64,000 nt of DNA, taken from Xenorhabdus sp. BG5. GTDB lineage: Bacteria; Pseudomonadota; Gammaproteobacteria; Enterobacterales; Enterobacteriaceae. Location: the NCBI RefSeq assembly GCF_015163665.1, contig NZ_JADEUG010000014.1, forward strand, positions 33,596-97,595, written 5' to 3'. Each line of letters opens with the position of its first letter. The stretch's first letter is position 1. Below the pieces are notes generated by a model. It was not told the origin of the DNA. It searched no databases and saw only the letters and a program-made list of their open reading frames with translations. Position numbers and translations under genes: made by a program. Below, in pieces: positions 19,623 to 28,495 of the stretch.

Positions 19623-20084
19623 TCAATCCTCATCACGAATGGGGGTTTGTGCATACAAAAGATCGGCGGCACGATGGCAAAGTTCTGTAAATATGGCGAT
19701 TTCACCTTGGGACATATTAGACGCCACAATATCAGCCATGCTATGGCGGCTGGACTCAGCCCGTTGCAAAAATGTTAGCCCTTTTCGGCTCAATTTGGTG
19801 ACCAGCTCGCGTTTATCGTTTTCCCCCGCTTCTTGTTTAATAAGATCTTTATCTTTTAGCAATCGCAGAATTTTAGACATTTTAGAGCGAGTAAAACCAA
19901 GTTTTTCGCCAATCACAGTAGGATTCATAGGCTGATATTGTCGAAGTAAATATAAAGTATCATATTGCGCCCATGAAATACCTTCAGGGTTTGTGATGGT
20001 TCTTCTCGCAACAAGAACACATTGAAGCCGACCCAATGCATCTTCAAAAGGTGTTACGGTAGTGTCTTGATTATCTGTTTTCAT
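19623..20084 (-). CDS. MarR-family transcriptional regulator
   Basis: 153 residues with a winged helix: NPTVIGEKLGFTRSKMSKILRLLKDKDLIKQEAGENDKRELVTKLSRKG (~residues 55-103), including the Asp-Lys-Arg wing motif. MarR proteins act as dimers on palindromic operators and usually respond to small phenolic or aromatic ligands. It lies 139 bp downstream of npsB on the same strand, at the end of the biosynthetic locus, and is the best local candidate to regulate it; the repeated 24-bp dyad near the cluster promoters may be its target. Its ligand could be the cluster product or 3-hydroxyanthranilate. The family call is firm, the target inferred. Confidence 0.88.
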   Translation of the reverse strand: MKTDNQDTTVTPFEDALGRLQCVLVARRTITNPEGISWAQYDTLYLLRQYQPMNPTVIGEKLGFTRSKMSKILRLLKDKDLIKQEAGENDKRELVTKLSRKGLTFLQRAESSRHSMADIVASNMSQGEIAIFTELCHRAADLLYAQTPIRDED

Positions 20085-20130
20085 GTGGGCTTTTTATAAC
20101 CTGAATATTGAATAAGAAACTGAACTAATT

Positions 20131-20205
20131 GCCTGTCCCATAAATAAAATTTCAGCATAAAAATGTTTTTTCATGGAACAGGCTTGTAAATATCTACTTA
20201 TTTAC
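20131..20205 (-). repeat. Two dyads between npsB and marR
   Basis: GCCTGTCCCAT (20131-20141) and ATGGAACAGGC (20173-20183) pair at 10 of 11 positions around a 31-nt loop, and GTAAATA-N6-TATTTAC occupies 20186-20205. The first could act as an attenuator after npsB; the second is operator-like. No T-run follows on the minus strand. Confidence 0.4.
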
Positions 20206-20223
20206 GATTAAGAGCAGCCAAAA

Positions 20224-23200
20224 TCAAGAGAAAATGGCGGCTCGATTAAGAACATCCTCATAGTCATGTAATTCTTTAATCTTACCGTTGTTTAATTTGA
20301 ATACATTAACATATAAACAATAAAAATCTTTTTTATCTGGCAATGTGTTACCATTCAATCGATATTCAACGATAAAAATATTAGGATTATCTGTTGAGTA
20401 CAGTTCTACATCCTGAACAGAAGTAAAGATCAGAGGTGCCTGACCAAAACTTGCTGAATAATGTTCAAGTATCTGTGACTGGTTCTCAATGGTATCGCGA
20501 CTGGCGCGAAATGGTAATTTCAGAATACCATCGTCACAAAATAGAGCGGCAAGTTTTGTTGGTGATTTTTCTAAAACGGCTTCTATATATTGATCGAACA
20601 CAACTTTAAACATCATTTCTCCTTCGTGTTTTACAGATTGTTTACTTTCAGGTTTATGTGACAGTGTGATTTCTTTCTTGTTAAAATAAGAAATCAATCT
20701 TGAGAAAGTTTTGACATTAATATCTGGAAAATCGAGACCTAAGGCTTTAATGGCCTCGTGTGTGCTTTGGTTGTTATAGGTGCTGTTACCAATATTCAAA
20801 GCATTCTCTTTAAAAAGGTGAATCAATGAGCCCAGCGCCACGTCATTACCATTGACAACCATCTGTTCGAGCTTTTCTAACCATGCTGATTCAGAAACCA
20901 TTGTGATGTCACGCCCTGTTTGTTTGATAGCCAGATATGCTGGGGTAAAATCAGAGCCTTTCGGATGAAATAAATGGAAGTTTTGTTGCTCATGCATCTT
21001 ATTAGCGCTTGATAATGTCGCAATGGTCTGGCTGACGAAATCAACAGGCAATAGATCAGTACCTAGCCATTCAGGGTAGGGGGCAATTCCCATTTGGATA
21101 AAGCTTTTAATTTGTAGCCATAAAAAATCATCTGCTTGACAGGCACCGGTCACACTGTCACCTGATATACGCCCTATCCGATAAATATTGATATCAACAC
21201 CTTGATCTCTGGCTTGCTGTACATATTGCTCAGCTACCCATTTACTTTGGGTATAACCGAGAGATAGCGTGTGCGGGTAGTCAGGGAGACTATCTTCTGT
21301 TATTGGTTGTAGAGGATAGTCCGGTGCAAATACGGCAATAGTCGAAATATACTCCAGTTTCTTACGCTCATGGTGGCAACAAAAATCAATGAGTTCCACG
21401 ATACCATCGACATTCGTTTCCTTAACCGAACTGTATGGGAGAACAAAATTAATATGGGCAGCGGCGTGATATATTTTAGAAACTCTTTCTGATAATGACT
21501 GATATTCTGCGTCAGTTAAATCAAATTTCGTCTTGGCAATATCTCCCACCACAATTTCAACACGTGAAAAATCAATGTGATGTCCGATGTCATAGCAATG
21601 AGCATTTTTTATGATACGGCTCAATCCGGCACGGTTATCCGTGGCTCTGACTAAACAAATGACTTTGCCCGTGAGTTGTTGCAGTAAAGCGCGAAGTAGA
21701 TAGATACCTAAAAAACCGGTAGCACCTGTGAGTAAGACATCCCTGCTTCTTGATGGATTTAATTGTTGCGTATGCGTCCAATCATGCTGGACGAAAGCAT
21801 CATTAATAAATGCATTTTTTATTTCATCATCCGATTTTTTGTCGTTATTCAGATAGATATCAATCGAAACGGCCATGTCACGTAAGGTAGGGGTACTAAA
21901 TAGTAATTTGAGCGGAAAATCGACATTAAATTGTTTGCGTAGTAAATACACTAATTGTGTTGCTAACAATGAATGCCCTCCGATATTGAAGAAATTATCT
22001 TCTAACCTGATCACTCGGTTCGGAAAAACGTTTTGCCAGAGTAATTTTACTGTTTGTTCGGTTGAAGTCAGTATCTCTTCAGTGCTGTTTTTTTCAACAT
22101 TATCCGACATTTTAGTTATTTCAATGTGATGCAGTGCTTTTCGGTCAATTTTACCGCTAGGGGTTGTTGGAAGATCGGACAAAAATACGCACTCATTTGG
22201 GATCATATAATCCGGCAGATAGCTGCGTAAGCGAGTTAGCAGTTCAACACGTTCTAATGGCGCCATTATGATTATGAAAGCCACCAGTATTTTGTTACCT
22301 GCTGATATTTCTTTCCCAATCACAGCGGAGACTTTCACTTCATCCAATGAATTGATAACGGCTTCTATTTCTGATGGTTCAACACGGAATCCCCGGATTT
22401 TTAACTGATTATCCAGACGACCAAGGTATGTAAAGGAGTCATTGGATTTTAGTTTTATGAGATCACCCGATTTGTAAGCATGTTGGCTGAGAGCACCTGC
22501 CCAATTTTCGGTTAAAAATCGCGCTTGAGTTTCATGATCTTTGTGGTAATAACCTGGAGAAAGAAATTCACTGATAATCCAAAGTTCGCCTGCGACACCG
22601 GCTGGAACCATACGTTTGTGTTCATCTAATACAAGCATGGTAAATCCGGGTAGCGGATACCCTATTGATGCATTGTCTCCCCACAAAGAGATATCTGTTG
22701 GCATGACATAAGCAGAACAAACATGACTCTCTGAAGGGCCATAAAGGTTAATTAGTCTTCGGTTGGCATTAAACATTTGTTTAATGTCAGATGTGAGAAC
22801 CAACTGTTCACCTGTTGAGTAGACTTCATCAAGCATTGATAGTTGAGCTTTATTCGTGACGGTTAATTGAGCCAAATGTTGAAGTGCCACATAGGGAAAA
22901 TATGCCCGGCGGATCCCATTTAACTCAATGACATTTTGCAAATGGTGCAGATCCTTACGTTCCTCTTCATCTGCAATATACAATTTTCCGCCGGTACATA
23001 AAGTGCCAAATATTTCCTGTACAGAAACATCGAAAGACAAAGACATATAATGCAGAGTGCAATCACCTTCACCACAAATAGTGATCTTTTTTTGCCATGT
23101 AAGAAGATTGGATAGTGTTTTATTCAGTAAACGTACTCCTTTGGGTTGCCCTGTTGAACCGGAAGTGTAAATAACATATAACTCATCTTCTGGCTTCCGT

Positions 23201-25014
23201 TGCACTGATTGCCAGTTAACGTCCCGCATAAATACTGTTTCATCTAACACGATCTTGTGGATGGTTGCAGATAATGTTGTGACAAACTTACTGGTGGTTA
23301 CGATACAATCTACTGCTGAGTCCCGAAGCATATATTCAATACGTTCTTGGGGATAATTTGGGTCAATGGGAACATAAGACGCACCCGTTTTCAAAACGGC
23401 CAGCAAAGCGGCAATAGCGTCTTCATTTCGGTTCAGCAATAAGCCGACTCGTGAACTAACATTGATGGAATAATTTGTAGACATGAATTCAGCTAGCTGG
23501 TTGGCGCGATGATTTAACCATCCATAGGTCCAGTGCCCGTCACGTGTTATTAATGCAATATTGTTTGAATGAATTTTTGCATATTCCTCTATCTCACCAA
23601 TAAAACATGGGGTGTTCATATCAGCGAATGGAGTACTTGAACGATTTACTATGGATAGTTGTTCACCTTGAGTGAGTATTTCAACTTCACCTAAAGTCTT
23701 TTCACTCCAATTCCCCATACATAAAGCTGTTTGTCTATATAGCTCCAGCCAATATTGAATGGTTCTGCCTTCAAATAGTTCAGCATTAAATTCCATAATC
23801 AAACGATGAGATGTATCTGTTTCGACGAATAGGGTTACATCATATTTAGCGGATTGAATATACTGTTCGGTGACCTTTATTGAGTAAGGGAGATCCTGCA
23901 ATGCATCATTGATAGTATCAAGATTGACAAGTAATGTTTGAAAAACAGGGTTATCTAAGCCAAAGTTCTGGCCTGTATCTGCAACAATGTCAGTAAACGG
24001 TAATTGCTTATTAAGATGTGCCTGAATAAAGCGATTACGAATTGATACTGCAAATTGTTTCACGGTACTCTCTGAGTCTAAATGAGATCTGAATGGTAAA
24101 GTATTAACCAAATATCCCACCGTTTCTTCAAATTCACTGTTATCCCGCAGCGCAAAAGGAATACCAATGGTGATATCTTTTTGACCAGATAAACGATACA
24201 GTAAAAACTGCCAGCATAGGGTCATATACATGAAAGGGGTCATGGCAAGCTTGCTTGCCTGCTCAGATATTTTCAATGCGTCATCATGGTTAAGTTGCAA
24301 ATGACGATAACCCGCTTTGGTTCCTTTGCACTCTTTCCTGGAGTAATCTGTTGGGAGATCTAACATAGAAGGGTACGGAGTAAGTACTTCCTTCCAATAG
24401 TCTTTCATGGTGGAAATTTCAGGTTTAGCTAATTGCTCTTTTTGCCATTGGGTGAACTCCAGATAATCAGCACTGATTTTCCGATAATGAAATTCTCTGT
24501 TTTCAGCCAAATGAGCATAATATTCGAGGATATTCTTGATAAAAATAGTCACTGATGGCGCATCAACGATAATGTGATGAAAACAACATGCCAACCAACA
24601 CCGTTTTAATCCTCCTGTTATCAAACAGATATCGAATAACGGCCCTTTTGCCAAATCATATTGTTTTGACGCCATTTGTCGGATCACTTCTTCTGGATGA
24701 TTCACCTCAGTGAGAGTTTTGTGCGTAATATGAATGTCATAGGGTTGTTCTATGACTTGATAAAGCTGCTTTTGATGAAATGCAAAATGTGTGCGTAAAA
24801 CAGGAGTGACTTCAGTAAATTGAGTGACGGCCTTTTCCAGCAAACGGTGATCTAGTTGAGTCCCTATTTCTATAAGTAATGGGATGTTGTAGCTTTCGGG
24901 TTGGCTCAGTACCTGATCAAGTAACCATAACCCCTTTTGCCCTTGTGTACTGGGTATGTATGTTCTGTTATTCCATGTGTCTTTTACTGATTTGTTCAAT
25001 GATTCATTGTCCAT
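20224..25014 (-). CDS. npsB: NRPS: C-A-T-reductase with C-terminal NTF2-like domain
   Basis: 1596 residues from the ATG at 25014, chosen over the upstream start at 25041 because GGAGAGAAGAA precedes it. Domains: condensation (HHIIVDA near 146), adenylation (YTSGSTGQPKG ~616; SFDVSVQEI ~660; TPSGKIDRKAL), thiolation (NIGGHSLLA, Ser ~1013), thioester reductase (TGATGFLG ~1096; YTQSK ~1255) and a last 130 residues resembling SnoaL/PhzA-B NTF2-fold proteins. It should join its amino acid to the 3-hydroxyanthraniloyl unit from the A-T partner and release a reactive aldehyde with NAD(P)H. The layout matches tilivalline NpsB (XtvB in Xenorhabdus) except for the NTF2 tail, which I cannot confirm elsewhere. 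The start overlaps npsA by 11 bp. The hand-read adenylation code starts DVQ like proline codes but diverges later. Confidence 0.9.
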   Translation of the reverse strand: MDNESLNKSVKDTWNNRTYIPSTQGQKGLWLLDQVLSQPESYNIPLLIEIGTQLDHRLLEKAVTQFTEVTPVLRTHFAFHQKQLYQVIEQPYDIHITHKTLTEVNHPEEVIRQMASKQYDLAKGPLFDICLITGGLKRCWLACCFHHIIVDAPSVTIFIKNILEYYAHLAENREFHYRKISADYLEFTQWQKEQLAKPEISTMKDYWKEVLTPYPSMLDLPTDYSRKECKGTKAGYRHLQLNHDDALKISEQASKLAMTPFMYMTLCWQFLLYRLSGQKDITIGIPFALRDNSEFEETVGYLVNTLPFRSHLDSESTVKQFAVSIRNRFIQAHLNKQLPFTDIVADTGQNFGLDNPVFQTLLVNLDTINDALQDLPYSIKVTEQYIQSAKYDVTLFVETDTSHRLIMEFNAELFEGRTIQYWLELYRQTALCMGNWSEKTLGEVEILTQGEQLSIVNRSSTPFADMNTPCFIGEIEEYAKIHSNNIALITRDGHWTYGWLNHRANQLAEFMSTNYSINVSSRVGLLLNRNEDAIAALLAVLKTGASYVPIDPNYPQERIEYMLRDSAVDCIVTTSKFVTTLSATIHKIVLDETVFMRDVNWQSVQRKPEDELYVIYTSGSTGQPKGVRLLNKTLSNLLTWQKKITICGEGDCTLHYMSLSFDVSVQEIFGTLCTGGKLYIADEEERKDLHHLQNVIELNGIRRAYFPYVALQHLAQLTVTNKAQLSMLDEVYSTGEQLVLTSDIKQMFNANRRLINLYGPSESHVCSAYVMPTDISLWGDNASIGYPLPGFTMLVLDEHKRMVPAGVAGELWIISEFLSPGYYHKDHETQARFLTENWAGALSQHAYKSGDLIKLKSNDSFTYLGRLDNQLKIRGFRVEPSEIEAVINSLDEVKVSAVIGKEISAGNKILVAFIIIMAPLERVELLTRLRSYLPDYMIPNECVFLSDLPTTPSGKIDRKALHHIEITKMSDNVEKNSTEEILTSTEQTVKLLWQNVFPNRVIRLEDNFFNIGGHSLLATQLVYLLRKQFNVDFPLKLLFSTPTLRDMAVSIDIYLNNDKKSDDEIKNAFINDAFVQHDWTHTQQLNPSRSRDVLLTGATGFLGIYLLRALLQQLTGKVICLVRATDNRAGLSRIIKNAHCYDIGHHIDFSRVEIVVGDIAKTKFDLTDAEYQSLSERVSKIYHAAAHINFVLPYSSVKETNVDGIVELIDFCCHHERKKLEYISTIAVFAPDYPLQPITEDSLPDYPHTLSLGYTQSKWVAEQYVQQARDQGVDINIYRIGRISGDSVTGACQADDFLWLQIKSFIQMGIAPYPEWLGTDLLPVDFVSQTIATLSSANKMHEQQNFHLFHPKGSDFTPAYLAIKQTGRDITMVSESAWLEKLEQMVVNGNDVALGSLIHLFKENALNIGNSTYNNQSTHEAIKALGLDFPDINVKTFSRLISYFNKKEITLSHKPESKQSVKHEGEMMFKVVFDQYIEAVLEKSPTKLAALFCDDGILKLPFRASRDTIENQSQILEHYSASFGQAPLIFTSVQDVELYSTDNPNIFIVEYRLNGNTLPDKKDFYCLYVNVFKLNNGKIKELHDYEDVLNRAAIFS
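20611..20625 (-). promoter_or_regulatory. Internal ribosome site and ATG-ATG inside npsB
   Basis: The minus strand reads GAAGGAGAAATGATG exactly at the junction before the NTF2-like domain. AAGGAG is an ideal Shine-Dalgarno, 5 nt from the second ATG, in frame with npsB. It could start a separate ~130-residue NTF2-like protein or be a relic of two genes that fused. Confidence 0.5.
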
Positions 25015-26797
25015 TTCTTCTCTCCAGATCGTTTTTCCCAAATTGAGCGGCTAACTTTTCGACACTATCCACTGAAAACACATCGGAAGATGAAACATGA
25101 ATACCAAGCGTTTTACTGGCAAGAGAGGCTAATTTGATTAGATGAAGAGAATTTATCCCCTGTTCCCAAAACGAAGTTGCGGGATCAAGGTTTTTATAAC
25201 CCGTGATCTCTTCCCATATTGAGAGAATTTTTGCTTCTACGTTGTCATCTCGTTGTTTGTACATCCCGTCAGCAATAAGCTGAGCCATTTGATTTCGGTC
25301 GCGTTTACCATTTTTATTCATTGGCAAAGCGTTAACATGTGTAAACCGTTCAGGGACCATGTAAGATGGCAGTTTTGAATTCATAAATTCGCGAAGATGG
25401 GTGTTAGATAGTGGACCTGGCTTACTCAGATAACAGGCATGTAACAGAGATTCATTATCCGTCTGCTCTATGGTAACAATAACATCTTCTATTTGAGGAT
25501 GTGAACGTAGTGTATGTTCCACTCCGGTGATTTCGACCCTGAAGCCACGGATTTTACACATGTGGTTATTGCGCCCCAGTAGCGTAATATTGCCGGATTT
25601 ATCTTTTTTAGCTTGGTCATTAGTGCGGTAATAGCGCTCATGATGACCATTAAGATCCAGCCAGACAAAACGCTCATGGGTTAATTCTGGATCTGAATAT
25701 CCTTCCGCAAGCCCAGCGCCGCTGATACAAAGTTCCCCTGGTATATCTGGAGCACAAATTTCTGAATTGTCATCCAGCACGACCATATTGACGAGAGGTA
25801 ATGGGTAGCCAACAGGAACTGGCGAATCAGTATCAAGTATTTCATCTGGTAACACCTGATAAACAGAAGTGAGCGCTGAATTTTCCGTACACCCCATTCC
25901 ATTGAATATACGCCCTTTACCTGCTTTGGCTGCAATTGAAAACAGTCTGGGGTTGACAAAATCACCTGAAACAATGACACGATCAAGTTTATGTAACGTA
26001 TCAGGAGAAACTTCTATAAATAACCGGAACAGTCCACCGGATAAGAAAAGAATAGAAATATGCTGATGACTAATGATGTTATCGATTTCGGCCAAATCAG
26101 GAAAGTCTTTTGGATAAACAACAAGTGTGGCACCAGTCAGAAGGCTTATCCAAATTTCATTGGCGCTTGCAGCAAATGATGGCTCTGCAAGTTGTAAATA
26201 ACGGTCATTGTCTGTATTACCTAACTGGCTGATGGGGATTGCAAGGCGGGTTAACCCACAATGACGAATAATCACACTCTTTGGTTTACCTGTTGAGCCT
26301 GATGTCAACAATATCATTACTGGGTCTGTCGCAATTAATGTTTCGGTTATGGCTTCAAATCTTGTCGGTATGTAATCTAAATTGCGGGCTTGAGAAAAAA
26401 GGTTTTCTACAGAGATAAATTCAGCGCTTTCAACGTCATCAGCATCTGAAATTAGTAAACTGATGTCAGCAGCCTTGATACAATCTGCTATATACTGTTC
26501 AGGGTTGTTATTATTAATCGCATTGCTTAATGGAACAATAATAGCCCCTAACCGAATTACAGCTATCATCACCAGATATAATTCAAAACTGCGAGCTGTT
26601 TTAATTGCTACTTTATCTCCCTTTTTTACTTTCATTTTTTGTAAAACAAATGCTATCTGGGCTGATTGCTCCCAAAGTTCACGATATGACAATGTTTCTG
26701 AGTTAAATATTAACGCAGTTTTATTTGGATATTCATTAACTATTTCACTTAGGATATTTGGTATGGTGTGAAACTGTCCAACCTGTTTTTCAATCAT
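25004..26797 (-). CDS. npsA: Stand-alone NRPS adenylation-thiolation protein
   Basis: 597 residues. Adenylation core motifs: LLTSGSTGKPKS (164-174), SFAASANEIW (207-216), FNGMGCTE (298-305), YRTND (390-394; canonical YRTGD), GRNNHMCKIRGFRVE (408-422), NKNGK (494-498). A thiolation domain ends the protein, phosphopantetheine Ser550 in QGINSLHL. The residue at the Asp235 position is Ala, as expected for aryl-type acids lacking an alpha-amino group, so 3-hydroxyanthranilate is the likely substrate. It corresponds to NpsA plus ThdA of Klebsiella oxytoca joined in one chain, and to XtvA of Xenorhabdus. It leads the npsA-npsB operon, divergent from the precursor genes. Confidence 0.9.
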   Translation of the reverse strand: MIEKQVGQFHTIPNILSEIVNEYPNKTALIFNSETLSYRELWEQSAQIAFVLQKMKVKKGDKVAIKTARSFELYLVMIAVIRLGAIIVPLSNAINNNNPEQYIADCIKAADISLLISDADDVESAEFISVENLFSQARNLDYIPTRFEAITETLIATDPVMILLTSGSTGKPKSVIIRHCGLTRLAIPISQLGNTDNDRYLQLAEPSFAASANEIWISLLTGATLVVYPKDFPDLAEIDNIISHQHISILFLSGGLFRLFIEVSPDTLHKLDRVIVSGDFVNPRLFSIAAKAGKGRIFNGMGCTENSALTSVYQVLPDEILDTDSPVPVGYPLPLVNMVVLDDNSEICAPDIPGELCISGAGLAEGYSDPELTHERFVWLDLNGHHERYYRTNDQAKKDKSGNITLLGRNNHMCKIRGFRVEITGVEHTLRSHPQIEDVIVTIEQTDNESLLHACYLSKPGPLSNTHLREFMNSKLPSYMVPERFTHVNALPMNKNGKRDRNQMAQLIADGMYKQRDDNVEAKILSIWEEITGYKNLDPATSFWEQGINSLHLIKLASLASKTLGIHVSSSDVFSVDSVEKLAAQFGKNDLERRNGQ

Positions 26798-27325
26798 GCA
26801 GGAAACCTCATCATATTTAATATGAATTAGAGTAATGAAGATATGTTGAATGGTTTTTTAAGATGTTCTCGAAAATGATTTTGATCAATGTACGTTCATT
26901 TAAATTTATTTCTATTGTCTAAGATGCTAATGAAACAAAGTCTACAATTTAATCCTAAAATCAGTCAAGTAATTTCCAAAATGAAATCATATTATAATAA
27001 TTTTTGTTGATCTTTAATTTAATTTCTTATTAAACAATGAATTAAGTTAATTTTATTAAATAATTTATTTGTGTAGTTGACAAATGGCAATTGAATTGTA
27101 GATGATTAACCCCCATGAGAACGATGATGAACTATTTATATCGAACCGTGTTTCTTTTAATGAGAAAAAATTATCATTTTAATTTAAATACAAGCTAAGA
27201 CTGTACTTATTTTACCTTTTATTTATTTAAAAAAGCGAATGCAGGTGCCCTGATTATTAATGGGTCATATGCTCTCTATTGTGAGTTATTAATTCACCCT
27301 TCATTAGAAGTGGAGTATTAGTTAG
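26798..27325. other. Divergent promoter region npsA / aroX (528 bp)
   Basis: Very AT-rich with no coding frame of note. It must hold the start signals of both arms of the cluster. TTGACA at 27077-27082 on the plus strand could be a -35 box for aroX, but the -10 choices (GATGAT or TAGATG near 27099-27106) are weak. A dyad shared with the exporter promoter lies at 26968-26991. High AT suggests H-NS or Lrp/HexA-type global silencing is possible; nothing shows it directly. Confidence 0.6.
26968..26991. promoter_or_regulatory. Candidate cluster operator, copy 1
   Basis: AGTAATTTC-CAAAAT-GAAATCATA, an imperfect dyad with the same arms and 6-bp spacer as two sites upstream of the exporter gene. It lies 170 bp before npsA and 334 bp before aroX. 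The shared form AATNATTTC-N6-GAAATNATT suggests one regulator; the flanking MarR protein is the first candidate. Confidence 0.5.
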
Positions 27326-28495
27326 ATGGATACATTAGATATTTTTAATTCTTCATGGCAGCAACCGACCTGGAACAACTTAGTAACATTATCCACCATA
27401 AAAAAAGAGTTATTGAGTCTACCACCATTAATTAATCATAAAAAATTGACACATTTTTATAAACAATTGGAAAAGGTTTGGTTACACAAAGCTGTAATAA
27501 TTCAAATTGGTGATTGTGCTGAACGAATTATCGAATGTGATCAACAATCGGTTATTCCGAAAATTGATTTTTTATATAACTTATCAGACATTTTTTCTAC
27601 TTTGCTGAATAAGCCGGTGATCACAGTTGGCCGTATCGCGGGCCAATATGCAAAACCGCGTTCTAATGCAATTGAAAAATACCGGAATACTATACTACCG
27701 GTATGGCGTGGTGATTGTATCAATAGCCCGGAACCTGTTCTGGATGCCAGAATAAATGATCCCAAACGGATGTTAATCAGTTATCACGCAGCTTCACAAA
27801 CTCTGTCTATGATTGATGCTTACATTCGAAGCAGACGCGATATAAATTTACAGGTCTGGACAAGCCATGAAGCCCTGTTATTGGATTATGAATATTCTCA
27901 GTTGAGAACTACACTGGATGGACGGAGATATCTTGGTAGTACCCACTGGCCTTGGATTGGCATTCGAACCCTTGATTTAAATAGCCCTCACGTTGAGATG
28001 TTATCAAATATAGATAACCCAGTAGCATGCAAAATCAGCGAGAAAGTCTCTCCTGATTTAATCACTGGATTATGCAAAAAACTCAATCCCCAAAAAATCC
28101 CTGGGCGACTGACATTTATCACCCGTTTTGGTCATAAGCATATTCATAAACTCAGCCCTCTTATTGATGCGGTATTGGAGACAGGTATCCCTGTGCTTTG
28201 GATGTGTGATCCCATGCATGGTAATACAACAAAAACAGCGAATGGAAATAAACAGCGAATTTTTGAAGAGATGGTGGATGAAGTTACCCATTTTCAAATC
28301 CAGTTAGCCGAACATCATGCTTGTTGTGCAGGCATTCATTTAGAAACGACTGCTGAAGATATCGCAGAGTGTTTTGGTTGCGGTTTCAATCCTAAAGAAT
28401 CCGAATTATCAAACATCATATGCGATCCCAGATTGAACAAAATACAGGCAATTGAACTTATTAAACAATGGGCAATTAATCAGGAGGCATTATGA
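27326..28495 (+). CDS. aroX: Class II DAHP synthase, PhzC-like
   Basis: 389 residues of the plant-type (class II) 3-deoxy-D-arabino-heptulosonate 7-phosphate synthase family, short form as in phenazine PhzC. Conserved stretches are QIGDCAERI (~residue 52), VGRIAGQYAKPRSN (~93), TSHEALLLDYE (~184) and WMCDPMHGNT (~290), which carry the metal and phosphoenolpyruvate ligands. It condenses PEP and erythrose 4-phosphate and feeds extra carbon into chorismate for the cluster, probably escaping the usual amino-acid feedback. Class II in an enteric marks it as a secondary-metabolism copy. It overlaps dhbX by 4 bp (ATGA) in the operon aroX-dhbX-icmX-adsX. The symbol follows the Klebsiella tilivalline cluster. 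Confidence 0.92.
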   Translation: MDTLDIFNSSWQQPTWNNLVTLSTIKKELLSLPPLINHKKLTHFYKQLEKVWLHKAVIIQIGDCAERIIECDQQSVIPKIDFLYNLSDIFSTLLNKPVITVGRIAGQYAKPRSNAIEKYRNTILPVWRGDCINSPEPVLDARINDPKRMLISYHAASQTLSMIDAYIRSRRDINLQVWTSHEALLLDYEYSQLRTTLDGRRYLGSTHWPWIGIRTLDLNSPHVEMLSNIDNPVACKISEKVSPDLITGLCKKLNPQKIPGRLTFITRFGHKHIHKLSPLIDAVLETGIPVLWMCDPMHGNTTKTANGNKQRIFEEMVDEVTHFQIQLAEHHACCAGIHLETTAEDIAECFGCGFNPKESELSNIICDPRLNKIQAIELIKQWAINQEAL

